Shown here: positions 1-5,943 of the stretch, one piece after another
Layout of the letters: every line of letters begins with the position of its first letter
Position numbering within the stretch: the stretch's first letter is position 1
Assembly: GCA_947463665.1 (NCBI GenBank)
Contig: CANHUD010000141.1
Coordinates: 1-6,340, forward strand
Source of the DNA: Sphingobacteriales bacterium
Lineage (GTDB): Bacteria; Bacteroidota; Bacteroidia; Chitinophagales; Chitinophagaceae
Length of the DNA stretch: 6,340 nt
Direction of reading: 5' to 3'
Made by a program: the position numbers and the translations under genes
Notes under the pieces: model-generated
The model's input: the letters and a program-made list of their open reading frames with translations, nothing else
Databases searched by the model: none
What the model was told of the DNA's origin: nothing

Positions 1-503
1 GCACGGCGGTACTGGTGCAGGGGATAACGGGTACGCATCTCCTGTGCAAAGCGGTAATCCCGCACCGGCACGAGATTGGCCTTGCGATCGTTTTCGTTGG
101 TATTGAGGTAGATGGTCTCTGCCAGATGGATCATAGGCTGCAGGATGCCATCCAGAGTATCCAGCCAAACGATGGTTTCAATGTCGGAGATGGCCGTAGC
201 CTCGTGTTTGCGAAGCCGCTTGCCGTCCCATTTTTCTTTGAGTTCATTCGGCCTTACCAGTACGAGTACTTCCCGCATCTTTGGATCGGGATGGTCGGGA
301 AAAAGGAGGAGCATACTGTCTTCCTGCTCGATTCCGGTTAACCAGTACAGGTCTGAATTTTGCTTGAACTTGTACAGGGCATCCCCGTTCAGGGGCAATT
401 CATCGTTGCTGTTGAAAAGGGCGATGGATTGCTTCTCCATCCGCTCCATGAATTTTTTTCTGTTTCCGCAAAAAATAGCGGCATCCAGCGGCGCATATTT
501 CAT
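1..503 (-). CDS. pepP: Xaa-Pro aminopeptidase (aminopeptidase P family), N-terminal part, cut by the window edge
   Basis: The reading frame starts at the ATG at 503-501 on the minus strand and stays open for 167 codons to the left edge, so only the N-terminal domain is visible. It begins MKYAPLDAAIFCGNRKKFME and contains the features of the aminopeptidase P N-terminal (AMP_N, creatinase-like) domain. These are an early NRKKF segment, ALFNSNDELPLNGDALYKFKQNSDLYWLTG in spirit (residues about 28-57; the Y-F-Q-SD-YWLTG core is the diagnostic part), then a hydrophobic strand LLLFPD and a WDGKRLRKHEA segment near residues 92-102. Family members are dinuclear-metal (usually Mn) cytosolic peptidases that remove an N-terminal residue preceding proline. 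The pita-bread catalytic domain with the metal ligands would lie beyond the left edge and cannot be checked. The gene is divergent from pckA. The family call is good; the exact specificity is inferred. Confidence 0.88.
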   Translation of the reverse strand, partial: MKYAPLDAAIFCGNRKKFMERMEKQSIALFNSNDELPLNGDALYKFKQNSDLYWLTGIEQEDSMLLLFPDHPDPKMREVLVLVRPNELKEKWDGKRLRKHEATAISDIETIVWLDTLDGILQPMIHLAETIYLNTNENDRKANLVPVRDYRFAQEMRTRYPLHQYRR

Positions 504-507
504 GGTT

Positions 508-515
508 CGAAGATA
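508..515 (-). promoter_or_regulatory. Candidate -7 element of the pepP promoter
   Basis: On the minus strand the octamer TATCTTCG matches the Bacteroidota -7 consensus TAnnTTTG at five of its six fixed positions (TTCG instead of TTTG). It lies only 4 nt upstream of the ATG at 503. No convincing TTTG-like -33 element is seen at the expected distance. If used, the transcript would have almost no leader. This is a pattern match only. Confidence 0.35.
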
Positions 516-701
516 GGCAATTCAGCGGTTTTAACAGGTATGGCCTACGGCAGCCCGACAACCGTGTTTCAGGCCGGCTTTTGCATTAACGATTCCTAAA
601 AATTCCATCGATTTCCTTGAAGGATATCAAATAAAATGTAAATACAAGCATCGGCGCTTCGAATATTTTAAACAGAGGTCTATTTTATTGATTATTATTC
701 A

Positions 702-709
702 AATATTTG
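702..709 (+). promoter_or_regulatory. Candidate -7 element of the pckA promoter in an AT-rich block
   Basis: AATATTTG matches TAnnTTTG at five of the six fixed positions and lies 19 nt before the pckA ATG at 729. It closes a strongly AT-rich stretch (about 681-710) in the 225-bp divergent region between pepP and pckA. A recognisable -33 TTTG at the usual spacing is not visible. A short dyad, TCCTT-g-AAGGA at 614-624, lies about 90 bp upstream and could be a chance palindrome. No riboswitch-like structure is apparent. Confidence 0.35.
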
Positions 710-728
710 TATCACTCAACGACTTACT

Positions 729-2342
729 ATGGCAGTACCGGGCACCATGGCCTTCAAAAATCCGCAACAATTGTGGCAGTTTGGCCTTAAACATTCAGAA
801 AACATTCATTATCAGTCTACTCCGGCTGAACTGATCGTAGATACCCTTCAGCGCCAGCAAGGTGAACTCAGCGATACCGGCGCGCTGGTGATCCACACTG
901 GCACGTTCACCGGTCGTTCGCCCAAAGACAAATTCATTGTGCGGGATGCGCTTACAGAAAGGGAAGTACACTGGAACGATTTCAACATTCCTCTTTCTGA
1001 AAAGCATTTTGATATCATTTACCACAAGGTGATCGCCTACCTTACCGAGCGGGAAGATCTCTGGGTGCGCGATGCCTACGCCTGTGCCGATGAGGATTTC
1101 AGGGTGCGGGTGCGCGTGGTGAATGAGAAGCCTGCCAACAATCTTTTTGTACACAACATGTTTATCCGGCCAACGGAAGAGGAACTGGAAGATTTCCGGC
1201 CCGACTGGCACGTGTTCTCGGCACCGGGTCTGCAATTGGATCCGGAAGAATGTGGAACCCGCCAGCCCAATGCAGCGGTTATCAGTTTTACGCACCGGGT
1301 GATTCTGATTGCCGGAACCGGCTATACCGGCGAAATCAAAAAAGGCATGTTCACCGTGTTGAATATGCTCCTGCCGCTGGAGAAACAGACACTGAGCATG
1401 CACTGTTCCGCCAATATCGGCCAGGATGGAGATACAGCGCTGTTCTTCGGACTGAGCGGAACCGGGAAAACGACTCTTAGTGCGGATCCGGAGCGTAACC
1501 TGATCGGAGATGATGAGCATGGCTGGCACGACGAAGGCGTATTCAACTTTGAGGGAGGCTGCTACGCTAAATGCATTGACCTTTCTCCGGAAAAAGAACC
1601 CGATATTTTCCAGGCCATCCGCGATGGCGCACTGGTAGAAAATACCCGCTTCTTTGATGGCACCAACCAGATCGATTTCAGTAATGGATCAATTACAGAG
1701 AATACACGCGTTTCCTATCCGCTGACGTTCATTCCCAATGCGGTAGAACCTTCTGTGGGCGGACATCCGCGGAATATCTTTTTCCTTACCTGCGATGCGT
1801 ATGGAGTATTGCCGCCCATTTCCCGGCTTACCCGTGAGCAGGCCATGTACCAGTTCATCAGTGGATATACAGCCAAAGTTGCCGGAACGGAAACCGGCGT
1901 AACCGAACCCAAAGCCACTTTCAGTGCCTGTTTTGGGGCGCCCTTCCTTCCCCTGCATCCGGCCAGATATGCGGATATGCTGGGGCAGAAACTGGATCGG
2001 CATGAGGTGAATGTGTGGCTGATCAATACCGGCTGGACGGGCGGACCATACGGGATAGGCAACCGGATGAAATTATCGTACACCAGAGCCATGATTAGGG
2101 CTGCGCTGGAAGGAAAACTGGACGATGTGACCTACACTACCCTTCCGGTTTTTGGTTTGTCGATCCCCGAAAATTGTCCGGGCGTACCCTCAGACCTGTT
2201 GAATCCCCGGAACACGTGGGATAACCAGCTGGCCTATGATGAACAGCTGGTCATCCTGGCGAATCTCTTCCGTAAAAACTTTGAAAAATACGCCGGCGGT
2301 GCTTCGGTATCCATTCGGAATGCCGGGCCGGTACTTGGATAA
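729..2342 (+). CDS. pckA: Phosphoenolpyruvate carboxykinase (ATP)
   Basis: This cytosolic enzyme interconverts oxaloacetate + ATP and phosphoenolpyruvate + CO2 + ADP, the first committed step of gluconeogenesis. The 537-residue frame is full length for the ATP-dependent family (Escherichia coli about 540). Visible motifs in order are: HTGTFTGRSPKDKF at 56-69 with the substrate-binding Arg63; GEIKKGMF at 201-208 with the lysine pair at the metal/substrate site; MHCSAN at 224-229 with His225; the P-loop GLSGTGKTT at 241-249 with Lys247; LIGDDEHGW at 258-266 with the metal-binding aspartates; NTRVSY near 325-330; and TGWTGGPYGIGNRM at 434-447. The ATG at 729 gives a typical length. A second in-frame ATG at 747 would remove six residues that lie before any conserved part, and no Shine-Dalgarno sequence helps choose between them. 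The gene stands alone and is followed by its own terminator. No inactivating change is seen. Confidence 0.98.
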   Translation: MAVPGTMAFKNPQQLWQFGLKHSENIHYQSTPAELIVDTLQRQQGELSDTGALVIHTGTFTGRSPKDKFIVRDALTEREVHWNDFNIPLSEKHFDIIYHKVIAYLTEREDLWVRDAYACADEDFRVRVRVVNEKPANNLFVHNMFIRPTEEELEDFRPDWHVFSAPGLQLDPEECGTRQPNAAVISFTHRVILIAGTGYTGEIKKGMFTVLNMLLPLEKQTLSMHCSANIGQDGDTALFFGLSGTGKTTLSADPERNLIGDDEHGWHDEGVFNFEGGCYAKCIDLSPEKEPDIFQAIRDGALVENTRFFDGTNQIDFSNGSITENTRVSYPLTFIPNAVEPSVGGHPRNIFFLTCDAYGVLPPISRLTREQAMYQFISGYTAKVAGTETGVTEPKATFSACFGAPFLPLHPARYADMLGQKLDRHEVNVWLINTGWTGGPYGIGNRMKLSYTRAMIRAALEGKLDDVTYTTLPVFGLSIPENCPGVPSDLLNPRNTWDNQLAYDEQLVILANLFRKNFEKYAGGASVSIRNAGPVLG

Positions 2343-2381
2343 TATGCGGACCTGAACACCCTGTTTGCGGCTATAAATCGG

Positions 2382-2409
2382 GCCGTTTCAAAAGAGACGG
2401 CTTTTTTTT
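2382..2409 (+). terminator. Intrinsic terminator of pckA
   Basis: The arms GCCGTTTC (2382-2389) and GAGACGGC (2394-2401) pair over 8 bp with one G-U wobble around an AAAA loop, and eight T residues follow at 2402-2409. The hairpin begins 39 nt after the pckA stop codon. The orientation of the T tract makes it a plus-strand terminator. Confidence 0.9.
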
Positions 2410-2472
2410 GAATCGTCAGATTATCTCGTCCTGAAATAACTGGTCAGTTTGTGTGAAATAATCATTAACAAC

Positions 2473-2500
2473 AAAGCCCCTCACGGGGCTTTTGTATTTT
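2473..2500. terminator. Second hairpin terminator between pckA and the deoxynucleoside kinase
   Basis: AAAGCCCC (2473-2480) pairs perfectly with GGGGCTTT (2485-2492) around a TCAC loop. The arms can extend to ACA/TGT with one bulged T. On the plus strand an interrupted T-rich tail follows (TTTTGTATTTT). On the minus strand the tail is weaker (GTTGTTAAT). It lies about 50 nt beyond the kinase stop at 2544, so it is the best candidate for ending the trpS-kinase transcript as well as being a backup for pckA. The rest of 2343-2543 shows no gene. Confidence 0.7.
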
Positions 2501-2543
2501 ACAGCACTACGCTTGGGGGTTTAGTTTAACACAGCCTCCTTCG

Positions 2544-3179
2544 TTAAAACAACCCATACAATTGTGAGTCGATCTTACTGATGATTTCACCCAAATCCTC
2601 TTCTTTTTCAGCGAACTTATTATTGTCCACATTTACCACCAGCAGTGGCCCTTCCGTATATTTTTCAATCCATTTATTATAATACTCATTGAGGCGCTTC
2701 AGGTAATCAAGCCGAATGTTTTCCTCATATTCCCGTCCGCGCTTCTGGATCTGTCCTACCAGTGTAGGAACAGATGCCTGCAGATAGATCAGCAGATCGG
2801 GGGGTTGCACCATCTGTTTGAGTGTCTGAAAGAAACCGAAGTAGTTATCGTAATCCCGCTTGCTCATCAGCCCCATCTCATGGAGGTTGGGCGCAAAGAT
2901 GTGCGCATCTTCATAGATGGTCCGATCCTGAATAACGGTTTCAGAACCCTTTGAAATCTCCACCAGCTGGTTCAGTCGGCTATTGAGGAAGAATATCTGG
3001 AGGTTGAAACTCCAGCGAGGCATATCGTCATAAAAATCAAACAGGTAAGGATTGTGATCCACATCCTCGAACTGAGGGATCCAGCGGTAATGCTTGCTCA
3101 GGATCTCCGTCAGGGTTGTTTTTCCGGCTCCGATGTTACCGGCTATGGCTATATGCTTCGGTTTTTTAGGTTGGGTCAT
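2544..3179 (-). CDS. Deoxynucleoside kinase (dAK/dGK-type, dNK family)
   Basis: The 211-residue protein belongs to the deoxynucleoside kinase family, which phosphorylates deoxynucleosides with an NTP in the cytosolic salvage route to dNTPs. Visible parts are the P-loop GNIGAGKTT at 14-22; the substrate-pocket segment with E38, NPYLFDFY at 43-50 and W56; QDRTIYEDAHIFA at 84-96, which carries the catalytic-region DR motif; and the Arg-rich lid QKRGREYE at 145-152 after LIYLQAS. The length is typical. The E/NPYL/FY and DRTIYED pattern resembles bacterial deoxyadenosine/deoxyguanosine kinases more than thymidine or deoxycytidine enzymes, but substrate choice cannot be settled from motifs. The ATG at 3179 puts the P-loop at the usual distance from the N terminus. 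The gene lies 38 bp downstream of trpS on the same strand, which suggests co-transcription. Confidence 0.92.
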   Translation of the reverse strand: MTQPKKPKHIAIAGNIGAGKTTLTEILSKHYRWIPQFEDVDHNPYLFDFYDDMPRWSFNLQIFFLNSRLNQLVEISKGSETVIQDRTIYEDAHIFAPNLHEMGLMSKRDYDNYFGFFQTLKQMVQPPDLLIYLQASVPTLVGQIQKRGREYEENIRLDYLKRLNEYYNKWIEKYTEGPLLVVNVDNNKFAEKEEDLGEIISKIDSQLYGLF

Positions 3180-3203
3180 ACGTTATGGGGATGTGATCCG
3201 GTT

Positions 3204-3211
3204 TAAAGATA
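3204..3211 (-). promoter_or_regulatory. Possible internal -7 element before the deoxynucleoside kinase
   Basis: On the minus strand TATCTTTA matches TAnnTTTG at five of the six fixed positions. It lies in the 38-bp gap after the trpS stop, 24 nt before the kinase ATG. It could give the kinase its own promoter in addition to read-through from trpS. The match is short and no -33 element was confirmed. Confidence 0.25.
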
Positions 3212-3217
3212 GGCGAT

Positions 3218-4216
3218 TTAGTAATATTTCAGTCCGATGGCTTCCCGAACGATCTCAATGGTTTCCTTTGCGCTCTTTCCTGCTTTTTCAGCCCCTTTCT
3301 CCATCACTTCGCGCAGGTATTTTTCATCGGTTCGGATGGCTTCCGCCTTTTCGCGAATCGGTGCCACAAATCGTACCATATCTTCTGCCAGCTGTTTCTT
3401 CATGTCGCCATACCGGATGGTGCAGCTGTTGTAATGTGCTTCAAAAGTCTGGAGCACTTCCGGAGCCGATACCAGCTTCATCAGCAGGAACAGGTTTTCG
3501 ATGTAATCCGGCATGGGACTATTGGGTTCTGTGGGGCCCTGATCGGTCTTGGCCTTCATGATTTTTTTCCGGATTAGGTCATCGTCATCTGCCAGATAGA
3601 TCGTTGCATACTGGTTTTCGCTCTTGCTCATCTTACCGGCCCCGTCGAGGGAGGGAACTTTTACCAGTTCTTCCCCGAAATTAAAGGCGTGCGGTTCCGG
3701 GAAAACCTGGCCATAACGGTGATTGAAGCGGTTCGCAAAATTGCGCGCCATTTCGAGGTGCTGCTCCTGGTCTTTTCCCACCGGCACCAGGGTGGCCCTG
3801 TGGAGCATGATATCTGCCGCCTGCAATACCGGATAGGTGAGCAGACCGGCGTTCACATTATCGGGCTGAAGGCGAACCTTATCCTTAAAGGTGGTGGTTT
3901 TTTCCAGTTCCCCTTTGTACGCCAGCATATTCAGGTAGAGATAGAGTTCCGCTGTTTCGCGGATATGGCTCTGGCAATAGAGCGCCGCTTTATCCGGGTC
4001 CAGTCCGCAGGCAATGTTCTCAGCCAGTACACGCGCCACATGGTGTTTCAGCTCTTTGGTATCCGGATGGGTGGTGAGTGAGTGAAGGTCGGCCACCATG
4101 AAATAACAGGTATAGGTATCCTGCATCTTCACGTAGTTGCGCAGTGCCCCGAAATAATTCCCCAGGTGCAGGAATCCGGTTGGGCGGATCCCGCTCATGA
4201 CAATCGCTTTTTCCAT
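3218..4216 (-). CDS. trpS: Tryptophanyl-tRNA synthetase
   Basis: This class I aminoacyl-tRNA synthetase attaches tryptophan to tRNA-Trp using ATP. With the ATG at 4216 it has 332 residues, the normal size for bacterial TrpRS. It shows the HIGH-type signature TGFLHLGNYFGA at 13-24, YPVLQAADIMLH at 128-139 and GKDQEQHLE at 147-155 in the tryptophan/adenylate site, and the KMSKS loop GKMSKS at 194-199. The frame is open further upstream to an ATG at 4342. That extension is rejected because the catalytic domain begins right after MEKAIVMSGIRPTG, as is usual, and because a perfect TAnnTTTG promoter element lies between the two starts. The longer version would also run into gatC on the other strand. 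The gene is divergent from gatC and probably co-transcribed with the downstream deoxynucleoside kinase. Confidence 0.98.
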   Translation of the reverse strand: MEKAIVMSGIRPTGFLHLGNYFGALRNYVKMQDTYTCYFMVADLHSLTTHPDTKELKHHVARVLAENIACGLDPDKAALYCQSHIRETAELYLYLNMLAYKGELEKTTTFKDKVRLQPDNVNAGLLTYPVLQAADIMLHRATLVPVGKDQEQHLEMARNFANRFNHRYGQVFPEPHAFNFGEELVKVPSLDGAGKMSKSENQYATIYLADDDDLIRKKIMKAKTDQGPTEPNSPMPDYIENLFLLMKLVSAPEVLQTFEAHYNSCTIRYGDMKKQLAEDMVRFVAPIREKAEAIRTDEKYLREVMEKGAEKAGKSAKETIEIVREAIGLKYY

Positions 4217-4221
4217 GGCGG

Positions 4222-4229
4222 CAAATATA
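4222..4229 (-). promoter_or_regulatory. -7 element of the trpS promoter
   Basis: On the minus strand TATATTTG is a perfect match to the Bacteroidota consensus TAnnTTTG and ends 5 nt before the trpS ATG at 4216. A TTTG at 4248-4245 is present but only 15 bp away, shorter than the usual spacing of about 19-21, so the -33 assignment is uncertain. The position supports the 4216 start and implies a very short or absent 5' leader. Confidence 0.6.
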
Positions 4230-4311
4230 CGCCATCGGCAGCTGCAAACACCAGTGATAAAAGCCTGTGACCATTTACCACTTTGTAACAACAGGTACGG
4301 CCGGATTGGCC

Positions 4312-4319
4312 TATTTTTG
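4312..4319 (+). promoter_or_regulatory. -7 element of the gatC operon promoter
   Basis: TATTTTTG is a perfect match to TAnnTTTG and ends 4 nt before the gatC ATG at 4324. A TTTG at 4282-4285 lies 26 bp upstream, longer than the standard spacing. Just upstream is a small repeat, GGCC-ggatt-GGCC (4299-4311), of unknown meaning. The element supports the 4324 start over an in-frame upstream ATG at 4267. Confidence 0.6.
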
Positions 4320-4323
4320 TACG

Positions 4324-4614
4324 ATGGAAGTAACGGATGCATTGGTAGACCATCTGGCCAGGCTGAGCCGGCTGCGTTTTACCGATTCGGAAAAACAGGA
4401 GATCCGCCATGACCTGCAGCGGATGATCGGCTTTGTGGAAAAACTCAATGAAGTGGACACCACCGGCCTGGAACCGGTATTGCACATGAGCACGGAAGTG
4501 AACCGCCTTCGGAAAGACGAGGTGCAGGGTTCTGTTTCTACTTCTGCCGCTCTGCAAAATGCAGCCGACAGCCACCCGCCATTTTTCACCGTCCCGAAAG
4601 TCATCAAAAAATAA
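4324..4614 (+). CDS. gatC: Asp-tRNA(Asn)/Glu-tRNA(Gln) amidotransferase subunit C
   Basis: GatC is the small scaffold subunit that clamps GatA and GatB in the complex converting mischarged Glu-tRNA(Gln) and/or Asp-tRNA(Asn) to the amidated form. The 96-residue product has the family's usual size. It shows the family pattern: an N-terminal helix VDHLARLSRLRFTDSE (8-23), the DLQRMIGFVEKLNEVDTTGLEP segment (30-51), NRLRKDEV (60-67) and a C-terminal FFTVPKVI (87-94). The ATG at 4324 is chosen because a perfect TAnnTTTG lies directly upstream and because MEVTDALVDHLARLSRL aligns with the normal GatC N terminus; the frame extends to 4267 but that addition looks non-coding. gatA and gatB are not in the window, so the gene is separated from its partners, as is common outside the gatCAB operon type. 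The ABC ATPase follows after 6 bp. Confidence 0.95.
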   Translation: MEVTDALVDHLARLSRLRFTDSEKQEIRHDLQRMIGFVEKLNEVDTTGLEPVLHMSTEVNRLRKDEVQGSVSTSAALQNAADSHPPFFTVPKVIKK

Positions 4615-4620
4615 ACCGGT

Positions 4621-5322
4621 ATGTCTGAAGTCATCCGTCTGGAAGAGATCCGCAAGCAATACATCATGGGCAAACAGGTGCTGGAAGTCCTGAAAGGCAT
4701 TTCGCTGACGGTGAACCGCAACGAATACATCGCACTGATGGGCCCGTCCGGATCCGGAAAAAGTACGCTGATGAACATCCTCGGCTGTCTGGACTCCCCC
4801 AGCAGCGGCCGGTATGTACTGAACGGGAACGATGTGAGCCTCATGCACGATCACCAGCTGGCCGATATCCGGAACAAAGAAATCGGCTTTGTATTTCAGC
4901 AGTTCAACCTGCTGCCAAGACTTACGGCCCTTGAAAATGTGGCACTGCCGCTGGTCTATGCCGGCATTTCTAAAAAAATGCGCACCGAGATGGCGATGGA
5001 TGTAATCAAAAAGGTTGATCTGGAAGCCAGAAGCCATCACAAACCGAATGAATTGTCGGGCGGACAGTGCCAGCGGGTAGCCATTGCACGTGCGCTGGTC
5101 AACAATCCGTCCATCATCCTGGCGGATGAGCCAACGGGTAATCTGGATACCAAGACCTCCTACGAGATCATGAACATCTTCAGTAAAATCCATGCCGATG
5201 GCAATACGGTGGTGCTGGTTACCCACGAAGAGGACATCTCCAACTATGCGCATCGGGTGATCCGTTTACGGGACGGACTGATTGAATCCGATAAAGTTAA
5301 ACAGAGCGCACTCGCAGAATAA
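4621..5322 (+). CDS. ABC transporter ATP-binding protein, MacB/LolD type, without an adjacent permease
   Basis: The 233-residue protein is a single nucleotide-binding domain of the MacB/LolD/FtsE-like group, which works on the cytoplasmic face with an inner-membrane permease. It has Walker A GPSGSGKST at 41-49, Q-loop VFQQFNLLP at 91-99, signature LSGGQ at 145-149, Walker B IILADEP at 165-171 followed by TGNLD, and the switch His202 in VTHEE. All ATPase residues look intact. After LSGGQ comes Cys150, where Gln or Arg is usual. The start lies 6 bp after the gatC stop, so the two are almost certainly co-transcribed. No permease or membrane-fusion gene follows: the next gene is a cobalamin adenosyltransferase. 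The substrate is unknown. The group suggests lipoprotein release, macrolide/peptide export or envelope work, with the partner encoded elsewhere. Confidence 0.93.
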   Translation: MSEVIRLEEIRKQYIMGKQVLEVLKGISLTVNRNEYIALMGPSGSGKSTLMNILGCLDSPSSGRYVLNGNDVSLMHDHQLADIRNKEIGFVFQQFNLLPRLTALENVALPLVYAGISKKMRTEMAMDVIKKVDLEARSHHKPNELSGGQCQRVAIARALVNNPSIILADEPTGNLDTKTSYEIMNIFSKIHADGNTVVLVTHEEDISNYAHRVIRLRDGLIESDKVKQSALAE

Positions 5323-5351
5323 GGATTTCTTCACACCCCGAACAAAACAGC

Positions 5352-5378
5352 GTTTAAAACATTTATCATGTTTTGAAC
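5352..5378. repeat. 27-bp imperfect dyad immediately upstream of the adenosyltransferase gene
   Basis: The left arm GTTTAAAACAT (5352-5362) and right arm ATGTTTTGAAC (5368-5378) are inverted repeats of 11 bp with one mismatch (a G-U wobble in RNA), separated by TTATC. The right arm ends 4 nt before the ATG at 5383. It could be a protein operator or an RNA hairpin covering the start region. It contains TTTG at 5372-5375, but the full octamer ATGTTTTG lacks the TA of TAnnTTTG. It is not followed by a T tract, so it is a poor terminator. The whole 60-bp gap is far too short for a cobalamin riboswitch. Confidence 0.6.
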
Positions 5379-5382
5379 CACT

Positions 5383-5943
5383 ATGTCATTCAAGATATAT
5401 ACCAAAACCGGTGATACCGGCACCACCTCACTGATCGGTGGCACGAAAGTACCCAAATCGCATTTGCGGATTGAATCCTACGGAACCCTGGATGAGCTGA
5501 ACTCACAACTGGGGCTCTGTCGCGATCTACTAACCAATGAAGATAGTCGAAAAACATTGCTGGAAGTCCAGGACCGATTGTTTACCATCGGTTCTTCGCT
5601 GGCCTGTGATCCGGTAAAAGAACCGAAGATGCGGATTCCGGACCTGAAGGTTTCCGACATTCAGTTTCTGGAAGCGGAGATCGACCGGATGGATGCAGCG
5701 CTGCCTCCTATGCGTTCCTTTATTTTACCCGGCGGGCATCCGCTGGTTTCGCAGCTTCACATCGCCCGTTGCATCTGCCGGAGAGCAGAGCGTGCGTGTG
5801 TGCGACTGGAACTGGAGAGCCTGGAAGTGGAGCCGCTGATCCTTCAGTACCTGAACCGGCTGAGCGATTATCTTTTTGTATTATCGAGATTTACTGCGCA
5901 GGAGCTACAGGTAGCGGAGATTCCCTGGAAGCCTCGGGTATGA
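5383..5943 (+). CDS. pduO: Cob(I)alamin adenosyltransferase, PduO type
   Basis: The enzyme transfers the 5'-deoxyadenosyl group of ATP to cob(I)alamin, giving adenosylcobalamin, the cofactor of enzymes such as methylmalonyl-CoA mutase. The 186-residue protein has the normal length of a stand-alone PduO/MMAB-type subunit, which is a trimer in the cytosol. It shows the N-terminal ATP-binding segment YTKTGDTGTTSL at 6-17, ESYGTLDELNS at 31-41, FILPGG at 113-118, the Arg/Glu-rich helix ARCICRRAERACVRLE at 128-143, and YLNRLSDYLFVLSRF at 156-170. It follows the ABC ATPase by 60 bp on the same strand and may be part of the gatC transcript, or have its own control at the dyad just upstream. Its last 17 codons plus stop overlap the end of the opposing lolD-like gene. 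The start has no Shine-Dalgarno sequence, as with its neighbours. Confidence 0.96.
   Translation: MSFKIYTKTGDTGTTSLIGGTKVPKSHLRIESYGTLDELNSQLGLCRDLLTNEDSRKTLLEVQDRLFTIGSSLACDPVKEPKMRIPDLKVSDIQFLEAEIDRMDAALPPMRSFILPGGHPLVSQLHIARCICRRAERACVRLELESLEVEPLILQYLNRLSDYLFVLSRFTAQELQVAEIPWKPRV

Noticed and set aside
15..599. Several plus-strand open frames of 79-134 codons in the first 600 bp
   Set aside because: They overlap the minus-strand aminopeptidase P frame, which has clear family motifs; the plus frames have none.
614..624. Short dyad TCCTT-g-AAGGA in the pepP/pckA intergenic region as an operator
   Set aside because: Five-base arms in an AT-rich region are expected by chance, and no second copy was seen.
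795..1529. A 244-codon minus-strand open frame inside pckA
   Set aside because: It is fully antisense to the conserved PEPCK coding region, without motifs or a promoter of its own.
2625..2929. DRT instead of DRS/ERS in the deoxynucleoside kinase motif as a possible inactivating or novel feature
   Set aside because: Thr is a conservative change, the DR pair is intact, and the wording QDRTIYEDA looks normal for this bacterial branch as far as I can recall; it does not merit a finding.
4267..4323. A 19-residue N-terminal extension of GatC from the ATG at 4267
   Set aside because: The -7 element at 4312-4319 lies inside it, and GatC families normally begin near MEVTDALVDHLARL.
4217..4342. A 42-residue N-terminal extension of TrpRS from the ATG at 4342
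   Set aside because: It reads through a perfect TAnnTTTG promoter element, overlaps the start of gatC on the other strand, and adds sequence before the normal TrpRS N terminus.
4195..5253. A 352-codon minus-strand open frame running antisense across gatC and most of the ABC ATPase
   Set aside because: It lies opposite two confidently identified genes, shows no recognisable domain and has a composition rich in His, Gln and Phe typical of an antisense shadow of GC-rich coding DNA.
5323..5382. A cobalamin riboswitch upstream of the adenosyltransferase
   Set aside because: The gap is only 60 bp, and the B12-box and multi-helix architecture of about 200 nt cannot fit.
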